Origin: Streptomyces cacaoi
GTDB lineage: Bacteria; Actinomycetota; Actinomycetes; Streptomycetales; Streptomycetaceae
Assembly (NCBI RefSeq): GCF_006539165.1
Contig: NZ_BJMM01000006.1
Location: forward strand, 124,001 to 188,000
Reading direction: 5' to 3'
DNA length: 64,000 nt
Part shown: positions 25,955-34,177 of the stretch, piece by piece
How the letters are laid out: every line of letters begins with the position of its first letter
Numbering within the stretch: position 1 is the first letter of the stretch
Notes under the pieces: model-generated
What the model saw: the letters and a program-made list of their open reading frames with translations, nothing else
Database searches by the model: none
Told to the model about the DNA's origin: nothing
Position numbers and translations under genes: made by a program

Positions 25955-26513
25955 GAGCCCCCCGTAGATGTGAGCTGTCGGTGAACCAGCGTCATGATGG
26001 CACAGGGCGGTTGGTGCCCTCCGTGCCTTTGCGGCGCTGAGTCACGGTATTGCGACCGTCGATCTGTGACCGGCGCGGCGAGGCGCGGTTGCCGACCTGC
26101 GGTTTCGCCGAATTCGGCTGTCCGACGAAGTGACGGGTGGGGGAGAAGGCGGAGCAATGGCCGCTTTGTGTGTGAGCGGTACAGGGGAGCGGGGCAATGG
26201 ATGTGCGAATTTGCCAGTGCTTCGGGAGAGGGACAGCGGCAGTCGCGGCCGGAGCGCTGCCTGTCGGCCGTGGAGCGAGAGATCGGCTCCTGGAGCTCAG
26301 GGAGCGGCGCGGCTCGCGTGCAGCAGCCCAACCTTCGCTGGAACGAGCGCAGTTCGGGTCATCGTGTGTGGATGAGCCGGGAGATGTGCGCGACCAGCTC
26401 GTGGGGGATGTCGAGTGCGGCGGTGGGATGCGGAACCGACAGGACCCCCGGTCGTCGGTGTGAAGGGTCGTGGCACCACATCGGCGACCGGGGGCCTCGT
26501 CCTGGCAGGTCCT
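25955..26513. other. Gene-free stretch
   Basis: About 560 bp between genes on the minus strand, ending at the strong hairpin at 26514. I see no coding signature in either strand and no repeat. Confidence 0.4.
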
Positions 26514-26548
26514 CCGTGCCGAGCGGGCGCGCTACCCGCTCGGCACGG
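26514..26548 (-). terminator. Strong rho-independent-type hairpin
   Basis: CCGTGCCGAGCGGG (26514-26527) and CCCGCTCGGCACGG (26535-26548) form a perfect 14-bp stem with a 7-nt loop. It lies 12 bp downstream of the minus-strand stop at 26561 and should end that transcript. The symmetry allows function in both directions. Confidence 0.8.
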
Positions 26549-26560
26549 GGCGGAGGAGGT

Positions 26561-26968
26561 TCACTGCCGCGGCTTCCTTTGCAGCCGGTACCAGAGGAAT
26601 CCGGCGACCGCGACGCCCAGGGTGTTGTAGAGCCAGTGCAGATCTGCCGTGCTCTGGAGTGCGTAGTAGTGGAGCGCGGGCACGATGACCACGACGGCTA
26701 CGCGGAGCCGCGGTACGGGGTGGCGCCGCGGCACACCCTGGCGGGAGCGGACGACTCTGAGCAGTGCCCAGCCGGCGAGGGCCAGGGCGAGCCCCAGGAA
26801 GGGGGCCATCAGGCCCGGCCGGGCATCGTTGGGGGCTTGCAGGGCTACGCCGGCGCCGAACAGGACCGCGCACACCGGCGGTACCCAGACGGGCAGGGGC
26901 GGTTGCGCCGGCTCCGAGTGGGGCCGGTCGGCGTGTCCGAGGCTGTTCTTGGTTTCTGTCGCGTCCAC
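26561..26968 (-). CDS. Small membrane protein of unknown function
   Basis: About 135 residues with four hydrophobic segments: PVWVPPVCAVLFGAGVALQA, LMAPFLGLALALAGWALLRV, LRVAVVVIVPALHYYALQ and LYNTLGVAVAGFLWYRL. The C-terminus is basic (QRKPRQ). It resembles the many short actinobacterial integral membrane proteins without assigned role. GTG 26968 is chosen as start; the frame is open to 27013. A strong hairpin follows its stop. The betaine-demethylation genes lie just upstream on the same strand, so cotranscription is possible, but this does not define a function. Confidence 0.6.
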   Translation of the reverse strand: MDATETKNSLGHADRPHSEPAQPPLPVWVPPVCAVLFGAGVALQAPNDARPGLMAPFLGLALALAGWALLRVVRSRQGVPRRHPVPRLRVAVVVIVPALHYYALQSTADLHWLYNTLGVAVAGFLWYRLQRKPRQ

Positions 26969-27076
26969 GTCGACCAGTGTGGCAACCCGCTGTCGGTGCC
27001 CTCCACCCCCCACCGGCCGGTTCGGCTCGCCACCAGGCGCGGGACGGGCGACGGGCGCTGAAGCGGGGCCGTCCGG

Positions 27077-28300
27077 TCAGGCGTCGATGACGAGGTTCTC
27101 CCGGGGCGTCGAGCAGCACAGGAGGATCTGGTTGCGGGCCTCCTCGCGGGGGCCGAGGCCGCCCTGGTGGTGCATGTCGACCGAGCCCTGTTGCAGGGTG
27201 GTCACGCAGGTCCCGCACGCTCCCTCCCCGCACGAGGAGGGCAGCGTGATGCCTGCCCGGGCCGCCGCCTCCAGCACGGAGGTACCGGCCGCGCAGGTGA
27301 TGCGCCTTCCGCTGCGGGACAACTCCACCACGAATCCGGTGGCTTCGTCGTCGCCTGCCCCGGTGGCCGCCGTCGGGACGCCCGTCGTGGGCGGGGTGCG
27401 GGCGGGGGCGCCGGTGTGTGCCGGGACGGGCGCGCGTGCCTGCGTCGGCTGCGTGCTCGCCGTCGACGGCCCGTCCGCCGGGGCCGGTTGTGTGCCGGCC
27501 GGGGGCACCGCCTCGAAGCTCTCCTCGTGGTAGCGGCCCCGGGGGAGGCCCGCGGCGGACAGCATGTCGCGTACGGCCCGCATATAGCCGGGCGGTCCGC
27601 AGGTGAACACCTCGCGGTGGAGGAAGTCGGGGGCGATCCGGTGCAGCGTGTCCGGGGTGAGACGGCCGCGGTGTCCCCTCCAGCGTTCCGTCGCCCCGTC
27701 CGACTCGCAGACGTGGACGACCCGGAGGCGCTCCGCCGTGGCGGCGAGCAGTTCCAGCTCCTGCCGGAAGGGGATGTCGTCGGGGGTGCGGGCGCTGTGC
27801 ACGAACACCACGTCCGCCGGGGACGCCAGGTCGTGCAGGGTCCGCGTCATGCACATCAACGGGGTGATCCCGCTGCCGCCGGAGAGGAAGAGGTAGGCGG
27901 GCGCCGGGTGCCGGGCGGGGGAGAACCGGCCGAACGGCCCGCGGGCGCGGACCACATCGCCCGGTGCGAAGTGCTCGTGCAGCCAGGTGGAGACCCGTCC
28001 GCCGGGGACGCGCTTCACCGTGATCGCGGCGAGGTGGGGACGCGACGGAGGCGAGGAGAGGGTGTAGCAGCGATCGGTCCGCCGGCCGTCGATCTCGAAG
28101 GAGAAGACGAGGTACTGGCCCGGGTCGTGCCGGAAGAGCCGGGGCTCGGCGGGTTCGAAGGAGAACGTCGTCATGTCGTGGGTGACGCGGTGCACCTGTT
28201 TGCAGACCAGCAGGTGTTCGGCCGCCGCGCCGTCCGCGGGTGGCAGTGGGGCCGCTGCCGGGAGGGCGCCGGAGCCGGGGAGGGTGGACGTCCCGGTCAT
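27077..28300 (-). CDS. Rieske-oxygenase reductase: FAD/NAD(P)H domain plus 2Fe-2S ferredoxin (GbcB-like)
   Basis: A 407-residue electron-transfer protein. Order: flavin domain with RCYTLSSPP, NAD-binding domain with FLSGGSGITPLMCM and FTCGPPGYM, a low-complexity Pro/Ala/Thr linker around residues 275-320, then a plant-type 2Fe-2S ferredoxin (SSCGEGACGTCVTT ... ILLCCS). This is the order of the glycine-betaine monooxygenase reductase GbcB and similar reductases. It should take electrons from NAD(P)H and pass them to the Rieske oxygenase encoded just before it. Start ATG 28300 overlaps the oxygenase stop by four bases (ATGA). The linker is unusually long for the family. Confidence 0.87.
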   Translation of the reverse strand: MTGTSTLPGSGALPAAAPLPPADGAAAEHLLVCKQVHRVTHDMTTFSFEPAEPRLFRHDPGQYLVFSFEIDGRRTDRCYTLSSPPSRPHLAAITVKRVPGGRVSTWLHEHFAPGDVVRARGPFGRFSPARHPAPAYLFLSGGSGITPLMCMTRTLHDLASPADVVFVHSARTPDDIPFRQELELLAATAERLRVVHVCESDGATERWRGHRGRLTPDTLHRIAPDFLHREVFTCGPPGYMRAVRDMLSAAGLPRGRYHEESFEAVPPAGTQPAPADGPSTASTQPTQARAPVPAHTGAPARTPPTTGVPTAATGAGDDEATGFVVELSRSGRRITCAAGTSVLEAAARAGITLPSSCGEGACGTCVTTLQQGSVDMHHQGGLGPREEARNQILLCCSTPRENLVIDA

Positions 28301-29583
28301 GGATGCGGCTCCTCGCGGTGCAGTTCGGAGCGCAGCCGGGCGATGTACCAGGAGCAGAACGCCTCGACCTGGTACTCGGAGGGCGCGTACGGGCCCGGCT
28401 CGTACGCGGGGCCGGCGACTCCCCGCTGGGCCCGGGCGACGAGGCGCGCGTCCTGGGCGTTCGTCGCGGTCCAGACGCTCATGAGGGTGCCGGGGTCGTA
28501 GTCGACGCCTTCCTCGGCCTGTGGGTGGACGAGCCAGGTGGTGCGCAGCAGTGTCCTGTCCGGGGCCAGCGGCAGGACGCTGAAGGTGATCGCGTGGTCG
28601 CCGAGCACATGGAACCAGGAGTTGGGCTGGAGGTGCAGCGCCAGGTGCCCGAGCCGGGGCGTGGGCAGGTCGCCCAGGAGACGCCGGCAGGCGGCCCGGC
28701 CGTCCGGCGTGAAGGACTCCCCGGCCAGATCGAGCGCGGCGCGCTGGATACGGAACCCGGTGACGCGGTCGTCCAGCTCCTCGATGAGCTCGTACGGCAG
28801 CCCCAACCGTTCGTAGGTGGCGTGTACTTCGGCTTCGGCGCGCAGACGGCGTTCGTGCGCGGGGCGCAGCCGGGCGGGGAGGTTCTCCTCGGTGTAGCCG
28901 TAGGTGGGGAAGAAGGTGCGCAGCAGTTCGGGGTGGCCGTCGCAGTGGTAGCACTCCCGGTTGTTCTCCATCACCAGCTTCCAGTTGCCCTCCTCGACGA
29001 GGTCGGTGCGGGCCGCCACCTTGGCCCGGCGCAACCCGTGGGGGAGCAGGTACGGCTCGATGCGGGCGGCGACCTCGGGGAAGTCGGCGGGCGGCTGTGC
29101 GGCGAGGCAGACGAACACCAGGCCGCCGACGCTGCGTACGTGCACCGGCTTGAGCCCGTAGCGGCCGCGGTCGAAGTCGTCCGGCTGGGAGGGGGCGTGC
29201 AGGAGCGAACCGTCGGTCCTGTAGGTCCACTTGTGGTAGCCGCAGACCAGATTCCCGGTGGTGCCGCCGTCGCCGTCCAGGAGGCGGGCGCCGCGGTGCC
29301 GGCAGACGTTGTGGAACGCCCGGAGGTCTCCCTGGTCGTCGCGTACGAGGAGCAGGGCGTACGGGCCGATGTCCACCGTGGTGCGGTCGCCGGGTTCGGG
29401 CAGTTCGGCGTCCACCGCCACGAAGATCCACTGCCGTGCGAAGACCGCCGCGAGGTCGAGGTCGTAGAAGTCGGGGTCGGTGTAGAAGGGGCCCTCCAGG
29501 CTGTGCCCGGCGGCCCGTCGTGCCACCGCCTCCGCGGTCCGGGTGCTGCCGGTGCGCGGCGCGGTCGCTTCCTGTGGTGTCAC
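28297..29583 (-). CDS. Rieske 2Fe-2S aromatic-ring-hydroxylating-type oxygenase (GbcA-like)
   Basis: A 428-residue oxygenase alpha subunit. The Rieske centre ligands are Cys94/His96 in HNVCRHRGARLL and Cys114/His117 in LVCGYHKWTY. The non-heme iron site includes the block MENNRECYHCDGHPEL. The overall layout and length are close to GbcA, the glycine betaine monooxygenase that removes one methyl group to give dimethylglycine and formaldehyde; stachydrine or carnitine oxygenases are alternatives. Start GTG 29583 sits six bases behind GAGGAG. Its partner reductase is encoded immediately downstream with ATGA overlap, and a DgcA-like demethylase is encoded 85 bp upstream. Confidence 0.88.
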   Translation of the reverse strand: MTPQEATAPRTGSTRTAEAVARRAAGHSLEGPFYTDPDFYDLDLAAVFARQWIFVAVDAELPEPGDRTTVDIGPYALLLVRDDQGDLRAFHNVCRHRGARLLDGDGGTTGNLVCGYHKWTYRTDGSLLHAPSQPDDFDRGRYGLKPVHVRSVGGLVFVCLAAQPPADFPEVAARIEPYLLPHGLRRAKVAARTDLVEEGNWKLVMENNRECYHCDGHPELLRTFFPTYGYTEENLPARLRPAHERRLRAEAEVHATYERLGLPYELIEELDDRVTGFRIQRAALDLAGESFTPDGRAACRRLLGDLPTPRLGHLALHLQPNSWFHVLGDHAITFSVLPLAPDRTLLRTTWLVHPQAEEGVDYDPGTLMSVWTATNAQDARLVARAQRGVAGPAYEPGPYAPSEYQVEAFCSWYIARLRSELHREEPHP

Positions 29584-29668
29584 GCTGTACTCCTCTCTGG
29601 TGCCGGCTCGTGGTGTCGGCCGGCGGGGCGGCGCCGGAACGCCGGGCGCCCGCCCTGCGGTGGCCGGG

Positions 29669-31714
29669 TCACATCGGCAGGCACAGCCGCAGCGCGTCGA
29701 GCACGGCGGCGTGGATGTTGCGGCTGGCGACGGCGTCCCCGATCCGGAAGAGCTGGTAGCGCCCCTCGGGGTGGGTGATGTCCCGCTGCGGCCGGCCGGC
29801 CAGCAGCGCGCGATGGTCCACCCGTCCGAGGTTGCTGGAGCCGGGGAGCAGCCGGGTGTAGAGGTCCGCGTTGGGCAGCGTCCCGTGCTCGACCACCACG
29901 TGGTCCACGGTCCGCTCGGACTCGGTGTCCGCGTAGGCGCTGCGCAGCGTCGCGGTCAGACGCCCGTCCGCGGCGCGGCGTACGGACGTCAGCCGGTGCG
30001 CGAGCGTGGTGCGCACCCCGTGTTCGGCGAACGCCCGCAGGTACGCGGGGGAGTTCATGCTGCCCACATCGGGTGCCAGGGTGCGCTCCGGGGTGACGTA
30101 CTCGACGCCGACGCCCCTGCGGGCCAGCACTTCGGTGGCGTCCGGGCCCGGGCAGGCGCCGTTGTCGTCGTAGAGGAGCACCTCGCCGCGGGGGCGCAGG
30201 GAGCCGGTGAGCACGTCCCAGGTGTCGGCGACGAGGTCGGAGCCCTCCGCGAGGAAGGAGACGTCGGGCACTCCTCCCGTGGCGACGAGCACGACGTCCG
30301 GGTGTTCCGCGTGCACCTCGTCCGCCTCGGCCGGTGTCCCGAGGCGCAACCGGACGCCGAGCAGCCGGCATTCGGCCACGCGCCAGTCCACGATGCCGAG
30401 GAGGTCCCGTCGGCGGCTGTTCGCCGCGGCGACGCGGATCTGCCCGCCGGGCCGGTCGCCCGCCTCGAACAGGACGACCTCGTGCCCGCGTTCGCCCAGG
30501 ACACGGGCCGCCTCCAGCCCGGCGGGCCCGCCGCCGACGACCACGGCCTTCTTCCGCTCGGCCGCCGGAGCGATCGTGTGCGGCAGCCGCTGCTCGCGTC
30601 CCGTCGCCGGGTTGTGGACGCACTTGGTGTCGCCCGAGTCGTAGATCGCGTCCAGGCAGTAACTCGCCCCGACGCACGGCCGGATGCGGTCCTCCGCGCC
30701 GCTCGCCACCTTGGCCACCAGGTGCGGGTCCGCGATCTGCGCCCGGGTCATGCCGACCAGGTCGAGCAGGCCCTCCCGCACGGCGTACCGCGCGGTGGCG
30801 ACGTCGGCGATGCGGCCGGCGTGCATCACCGGCACAGCGATGCGCCGCTTGACCTCGGCGGTGAAGTCGAGGAACGGCGCCGAGGGCGTGCCCATGGACG
30901 GAATCGCCTCCGCCAGGCTCGCGTCGCTGTCGATGGTGCCCCGGATGGTGCTGACGAAGTCGACGCCGTCGTCGATGTAGGCGCCCAGCGCCGTCAGCGC
31001 CTCGTCGAAGCCGAGCCCTCCCGGCCGGGCCTCGTCCAGCGACATGCGGATGCCGACGACGAAGTCCGGGCCGACCGCGGCACGGACGGCGCGGATGACG
31101 CGGCGTGGGAAGGCCATGCGGTGCTCCAGGCTGCCGCCGTACTCGTCCGTCCTGTGGTTCGTCGCCGGCGAGAGGAACCCGTCCAGGAAGTGGCCGTAGG
31201 ACTGGATCTCGACGCCGTCGAGGCCGCCGGCGGCGCAGCGGGCGGCGGCGTCCGCGTAGTCCCGTGCGACACGGTCCAGGTCCCACGGCTCGGCCTCCTT
31301 GGGGAAGGCGCGGTGGGCGGGTTCACGCACCCGCGAGGCGGCCAGTACCGGCAGCCAGTCGCCCGTGTAGTTGCTGGTGCGCCGGCCGAGGTGGGTGATC
31401 TGGCACATGACGGCGGCGCCGGCGTCGTGCACGTCGTCGGCGAGCCGCCGGAACCAGGGCACCACCTCGTCGTGGTGGAGCAGCAGGTTGCCGAACGACG
31501 GAGGGCTGTCGGGCGAGACGACCGCCGAGCCCCCGATCATCGTCAGCCCGACCCCACCGCGCGCCTTCTCCAGGTGGTACAGCCGGTAGCGGTCCCGGGG
31601 CATGCCCGCTTCCCCGAACGCCGGCTCGTGCGAGGTGCTGACCACCCTGTTGCGCAGGGTGAGGTTCTTGAGCGTGAAGGGCTGGAGCAGGGGATCCGTT
31701 ACTCGCGTCACCAT
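29669..31714 (-). CDS. DgcA/N-methylproline-demethylase-like flavin oxidoreductase
   Basis: A 681-residue OYE-type enzyme. Residues 1-335 form the FMN TIM barrel (LTLRNRVVSTSHEP, CQITHLGRRTSNY, GVEIQSYGHFLDGFLSPATN, PVMHAGRIADVATAR). Next is an iron-sulfur loop RPCVGASYC...DTKCVHN, then an FAD/NAD(P) fold (VVVGGGPAGLEAARVLGERG). The whole matches trimethylamine-dehydrogenase relatives, with closest functional candidates dimethylglycine demethylase (DgcA) and stachydrine-pathway N-methylproline demethylase. The expected second cluster Cys is Ala350 (Cys347, Cys353 and Cys365 remain). Start ATG 31714 follows AAGGAG. It is the first gene of the betaine demethylation operon. Confidence 0.85.
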   Translation of the reverse strand: MVTRVTDPLLQPFTLKNLTLRNRVVSTSHEPAFGEAGMPRDRYRLYHLEKARGGVGLTMIGGSAVVSPDSPPSFGNLLLHHDEVVPWFRRLADDVHDAGAAVMCQITHLGRRTSNYTGDWLPVLAASRVREPAHRAFPKEAEPWDLDRVARDYADAAARCAAGGLDGVEIQSYGHFLDGFLSPATNHRTDEYGGSLEHRMAFPRRVIRAVRAAVGPDFVVGIRMSLDEARPGGLGFDEALTALGAYIDDGVDFVSTIRGTIDSDASLAEAIPSMGTPSAPFLDFTAEVKRRIAVPVMHAGRIADVATARYAVREGLLDLVGMTRAQIADPHLVAKVASGAEDRIRPCVGASYCLDAIYDSGDTKCVHNPATGREQRLPHTIAPAAERKKAVVVGGGPAGLEAARVLGERGHEVVLFEAGDRPGGQIRVAAANSRRRDLLGIVDWRVAECRLLGVRLRLGTPAEADEVHAEHPDVVLVATGGVPDVSFLAEGSDLVADTWDVLTGSLRPRGEVLLYDDNGACPGPDATEVLARRGVGVEYVTPERTLAPDVGSMNSPAYLRAFAEHGVRTTLAHRLTSVRRAADGRLTATLRSAYADTESERTVDHVVVEHGTLPNADLYTRLLPGSSNLGRVDHRALLAGRPQRDITHPEGRYQLFRIGDAVASRNIHAAVLDALRLCLPM

Positions 31715-31943
31715 GGCGCTCCTTGTGAACCGGCCGGGCGGCCCGGAGTCGGCCGTCTCCCGGGACGCATACCGAACCACCCGCCCGGAGGCGGCAGTTG
31801 GCCGCGCCGAGCGGTACGTCTCCCAGCGTGGCGGGCATGCCGGTTGCGGACAATCAAACGATGTCTCAGAGAACCGTGCGAATCCCCCGCAAGATCGACA
31901 AACGTCGCGACCCTTCCCGCTCGCGCCCGGATCTGCTAGCGCG

Positions 31944-34049
31944 TCACCCGCCGTCCGGTGACATGCGCAGCAGGAGCAGCGCGATGTCGTCGGGCCGGTG
32001 ATCGGTGTGCTCGTGCGGGCGGATGAGCGCGTCGGCGACGCCGTCCAGGGACTGTTGCGGTGTGCGGGACAGGAGATCCGCGAGAGCGGCGATGGCGTCG
32101 CCGATGTCCGTGCCGGGGACTTCGACGAGCCCGTCGGTGTACAGGGCGAGCATCGCGCCGGGAGGCAGGTGCAGGGCGGTGGTCCGGTACTCCGTGTCGC
32201 GGTCGATGCCGAGCAGCAGCCCGGGCTCCGGGTCGAGTACCTCGGTGTGCCCGTCGGGACGGCGCAGGATCGGCGGCAGATGGCCCGCGTTGGCCAGGTC
32301 GACGCGGTGGTGGACGAGGTCGAGGGAGGCGTACACGCAGCTGGTGAACAGGCCGGTGTCGAGATCGGTGAGCAGACGGTTGGTGCGGGAGAGCACATCG
32401 CTGGGCGGCACTCCGGCGGTGGCGTGGACGCTGGTGCGTACCTGGCCCATCAGGGCCGCCGCGTTGATGCTGTGCCCCTGGACGTCGCCGATGGTCGCCG
32501 CGACGCCCGTCTCGTCGCAGCGGATGACGTCGTAGAAGTCGCCGCCGATGTCCATCCCGTGCGAGGCGGGCAGATACCGCGCGGCCACGTCCAGACCGGG
32601 CACCCGCGGCAGGGACGAGGGCAGCAGCGCCGTCTGGAGCTTCTGTGCGAGCTGGTGCTTGGCGTCGTAGAGGCGGGCACGGTCCAGGGCCTGGGCGATC
32701 AGGGCGGCGACGGATGTCAGCACGGAGCGCTCGTCGTTGCTGAACGGGTGCGGCCGGTCCCAGGAGACGACACACGCGCCGACGGCGTGGCCCGAGACGG
32801 TCAGGGGGAGGAAGGCCCACGCCTCCCGTCCGGTCACCCCCGGGATGGCCGGATCGACCTCGGTCATCTCCCGGCGCGAGGCGTAGAAGAGGGGCGTTCC
32901 GGTGGTCAGCGCGCGCACGGTGGGAGCGTCCGGGTCCCGGAAAGGGGCGTGATCGAGGCGTTCGATGACCTCGGGCCGGTAGCCGCGGTGGCCGACCACG
33001 TGCAGCTTGCCGCCGTCGGCCACGGACACGACCACGCCCTGCGCACCGAACGCGGACACGATCCGGTCGGCGCCCAGTTCCACCACGTCCTGCACGCTGA
33101 CGGCCTCGGCCAGCGAAGCGGCCAGTTGCATCAGGTCGTAGAGCGAGACCGCCCGGCTCGGCGCGCCCAGGCCGTCGAGGTCCTCCGTGCCCGGCCGGTC
33201 CGCCGTGTCCGCCGGGCCGGCGGGGGCGAGGCGGAGGCTGACGCCCGAGGCGTCCGGGTAGAGGTGGCAGGCCACCCGCTGGTGCGCCGCGCGCTCGACG
33301 GTGGCGCAGGCGGTCTGCCGGCTCAGCACCGCCGCGCGGTAGCGCTCCGCGAAGACCGGATCGTCCAGCCACGGGAACGCCTCCCACAGCGAGAGCCCCG
33401 GCAGATCGCGGGCGCCGCGGCCGGCGAGACCGGCGGCCGCGGCGCCCGCGAAGGTGATCCGGCCTGCCGTGTCCACCGCGCAGTAGCTCCCCGGCAGCCG
33501 GTCGACGAGTTCCGCTTCGGCGTCGGCTCCGCCCGGCTGTCGCGCGGGCCGCGTGCGCGGAACCGCCCGCGGCGCCTGCGGGGGCCCGGGCGGCCCGTCG
33601 GGCGCGGAGCCGAGCACGGAGCCCAGGTCGGCGCAGGCCGTATCGACCGCGCTCCGCCTCTTCGCGCTCAGCTGCGGCGAGTGCGAACCGGGCCAGTGCA
33701 GGGCGAGCACGCCCCGTGCGGCGGGGCCGGTGACCGGCGCGGCGACGAGCGCGGACTCGTAGGGGATGAGCAGCGCGGACCTCGGGAACCGCCGGGCCAG
33801 TTCGGCGTGGCTGGCGATCCACACCAGGCGCTGTTCGCGTACGGCCTCGGTGAGGGGCAGGGGATCCCGCAGGAACAACCGTGCCCAGGGCGCCGTCACC
33901 TGCACGGGCAGGCCGCTCACCGCCGTCAGCGGGAGCGTCTCCCCGTCCGCCGCCAGCAGATGGAGCGTTCCCAGGGACGCGTCGGCTGCCCGCACGGCCC
34001 GGTCCAGGGCGGCACCCAGCAGGTCCGCCCCATCGGCTGCGCTCCCCAT
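31944..34049 (-). CDS. PP2C-type SpoIIE phosphatase with GAF-PAS-GAF sensor
   Basis: About 701 residues from ATG 34049. Order, by eye: an N-terminal GAF (about 10-160), PAS (about 185-285), a second GAF (about 300-465) and a C-terminal SpoIIE/PP2C phosphatase (about 485-700). The phosphatase motifs are MDIGGDFYDVIRC, TIGDVQGHSI, NAGHLPPILRRPDG, LALYTDGLVE and RPDDIALLLLR, which include the metal-binding Asp and Gly positions. It would dephosphorylate an anti-anti-sigma factor and so control an alternative sigma factor in response to a small-molecule or light/redox signal. No anti-sigma partner adjoins it. ATG 34097 is an alternative start. Confidence 0.87.
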   Translation of the reverse strand: MGSAADGADLLGAALDRAVRAADASLGTLHLLAADGETLPLTAVSGLPVQVTAPWARLFLRDPLPLTEAVREQRLVWIASHAELARRFPRSALLIPYESALVAAPVTGPAARGVLALHWPGSHSPQLSAKRRSAVDTACADLGSVLGSAPDGPPGPPQAPRAVPRTRPARQPGGADAEAELVDRLPGSYCAVDTAGRITFAGAAAAGLAGRGARDLPGLSLWEAFPWLDDPVFAERYRAAVLSRQTACATVERAAHQRVACHLYPDASGVSLRLAPAGPADTADRPGTEDLDGLGAPSRAVSLYDLMQLAASLAEAVSVQDVVELGADRIVSAFGAQGVVVSVADGGKLHVVGHRGYRPEVIERLDHAPFRDPDAPTVRALTTGTPLFYASRREMTEVDPAIPGVTGREAWAFLPLTVSGHAVGACVVSWDRPHPFSNDERSVLTSVAALIAQALDRARLYDAKHQLAQKLQTALLPSSLPRVPGLDVAARYLPASHGMDIGGDFYDVIRCDETGVAATIGDVQGHSINAAALMGQVRTSVHATAGVPPSDVLSRTNRLLTDLDTGLFTSCVYASLDLVHHRVDLANAGHLPPILRRPDGHTEVLDPEPGLLLGIDRDTEYRTTALHLPPGAMLALYTDGLVEVPGTDIGDAIAALADLLSRTPQQSLDGVADALIRPHEHTDHRPDDIALLLLRMSPDGG

Positions 34050-34137
34050 GTCCTCACCGTTCCCGGCCGGCGGCGGCATTCTTGTGCATAGGTGCACGAT
34101 AAGGGCGAAAAGCGCGCAGGCTGCTGCCGGCCGGCGG

Positions 34138-34158
34138 CCGGGGCGTCACACGCCCCGG
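34138..34158 (-). terminator. Hairpin after carboxylesterase gene
   Basis: CCGGGGCGT (34138-34146), loop CAC, ACGCCCCGG (34150-34158). A 9-bp perfect stem 19 bp beyond the minus-strand stop of the carboxylesterase gene. It may also insulate the SpoIIE gene that follows. Confidence 0.7.
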
Positions 34159-34177
34159 GGCCCAGCCTCCTGACCGG

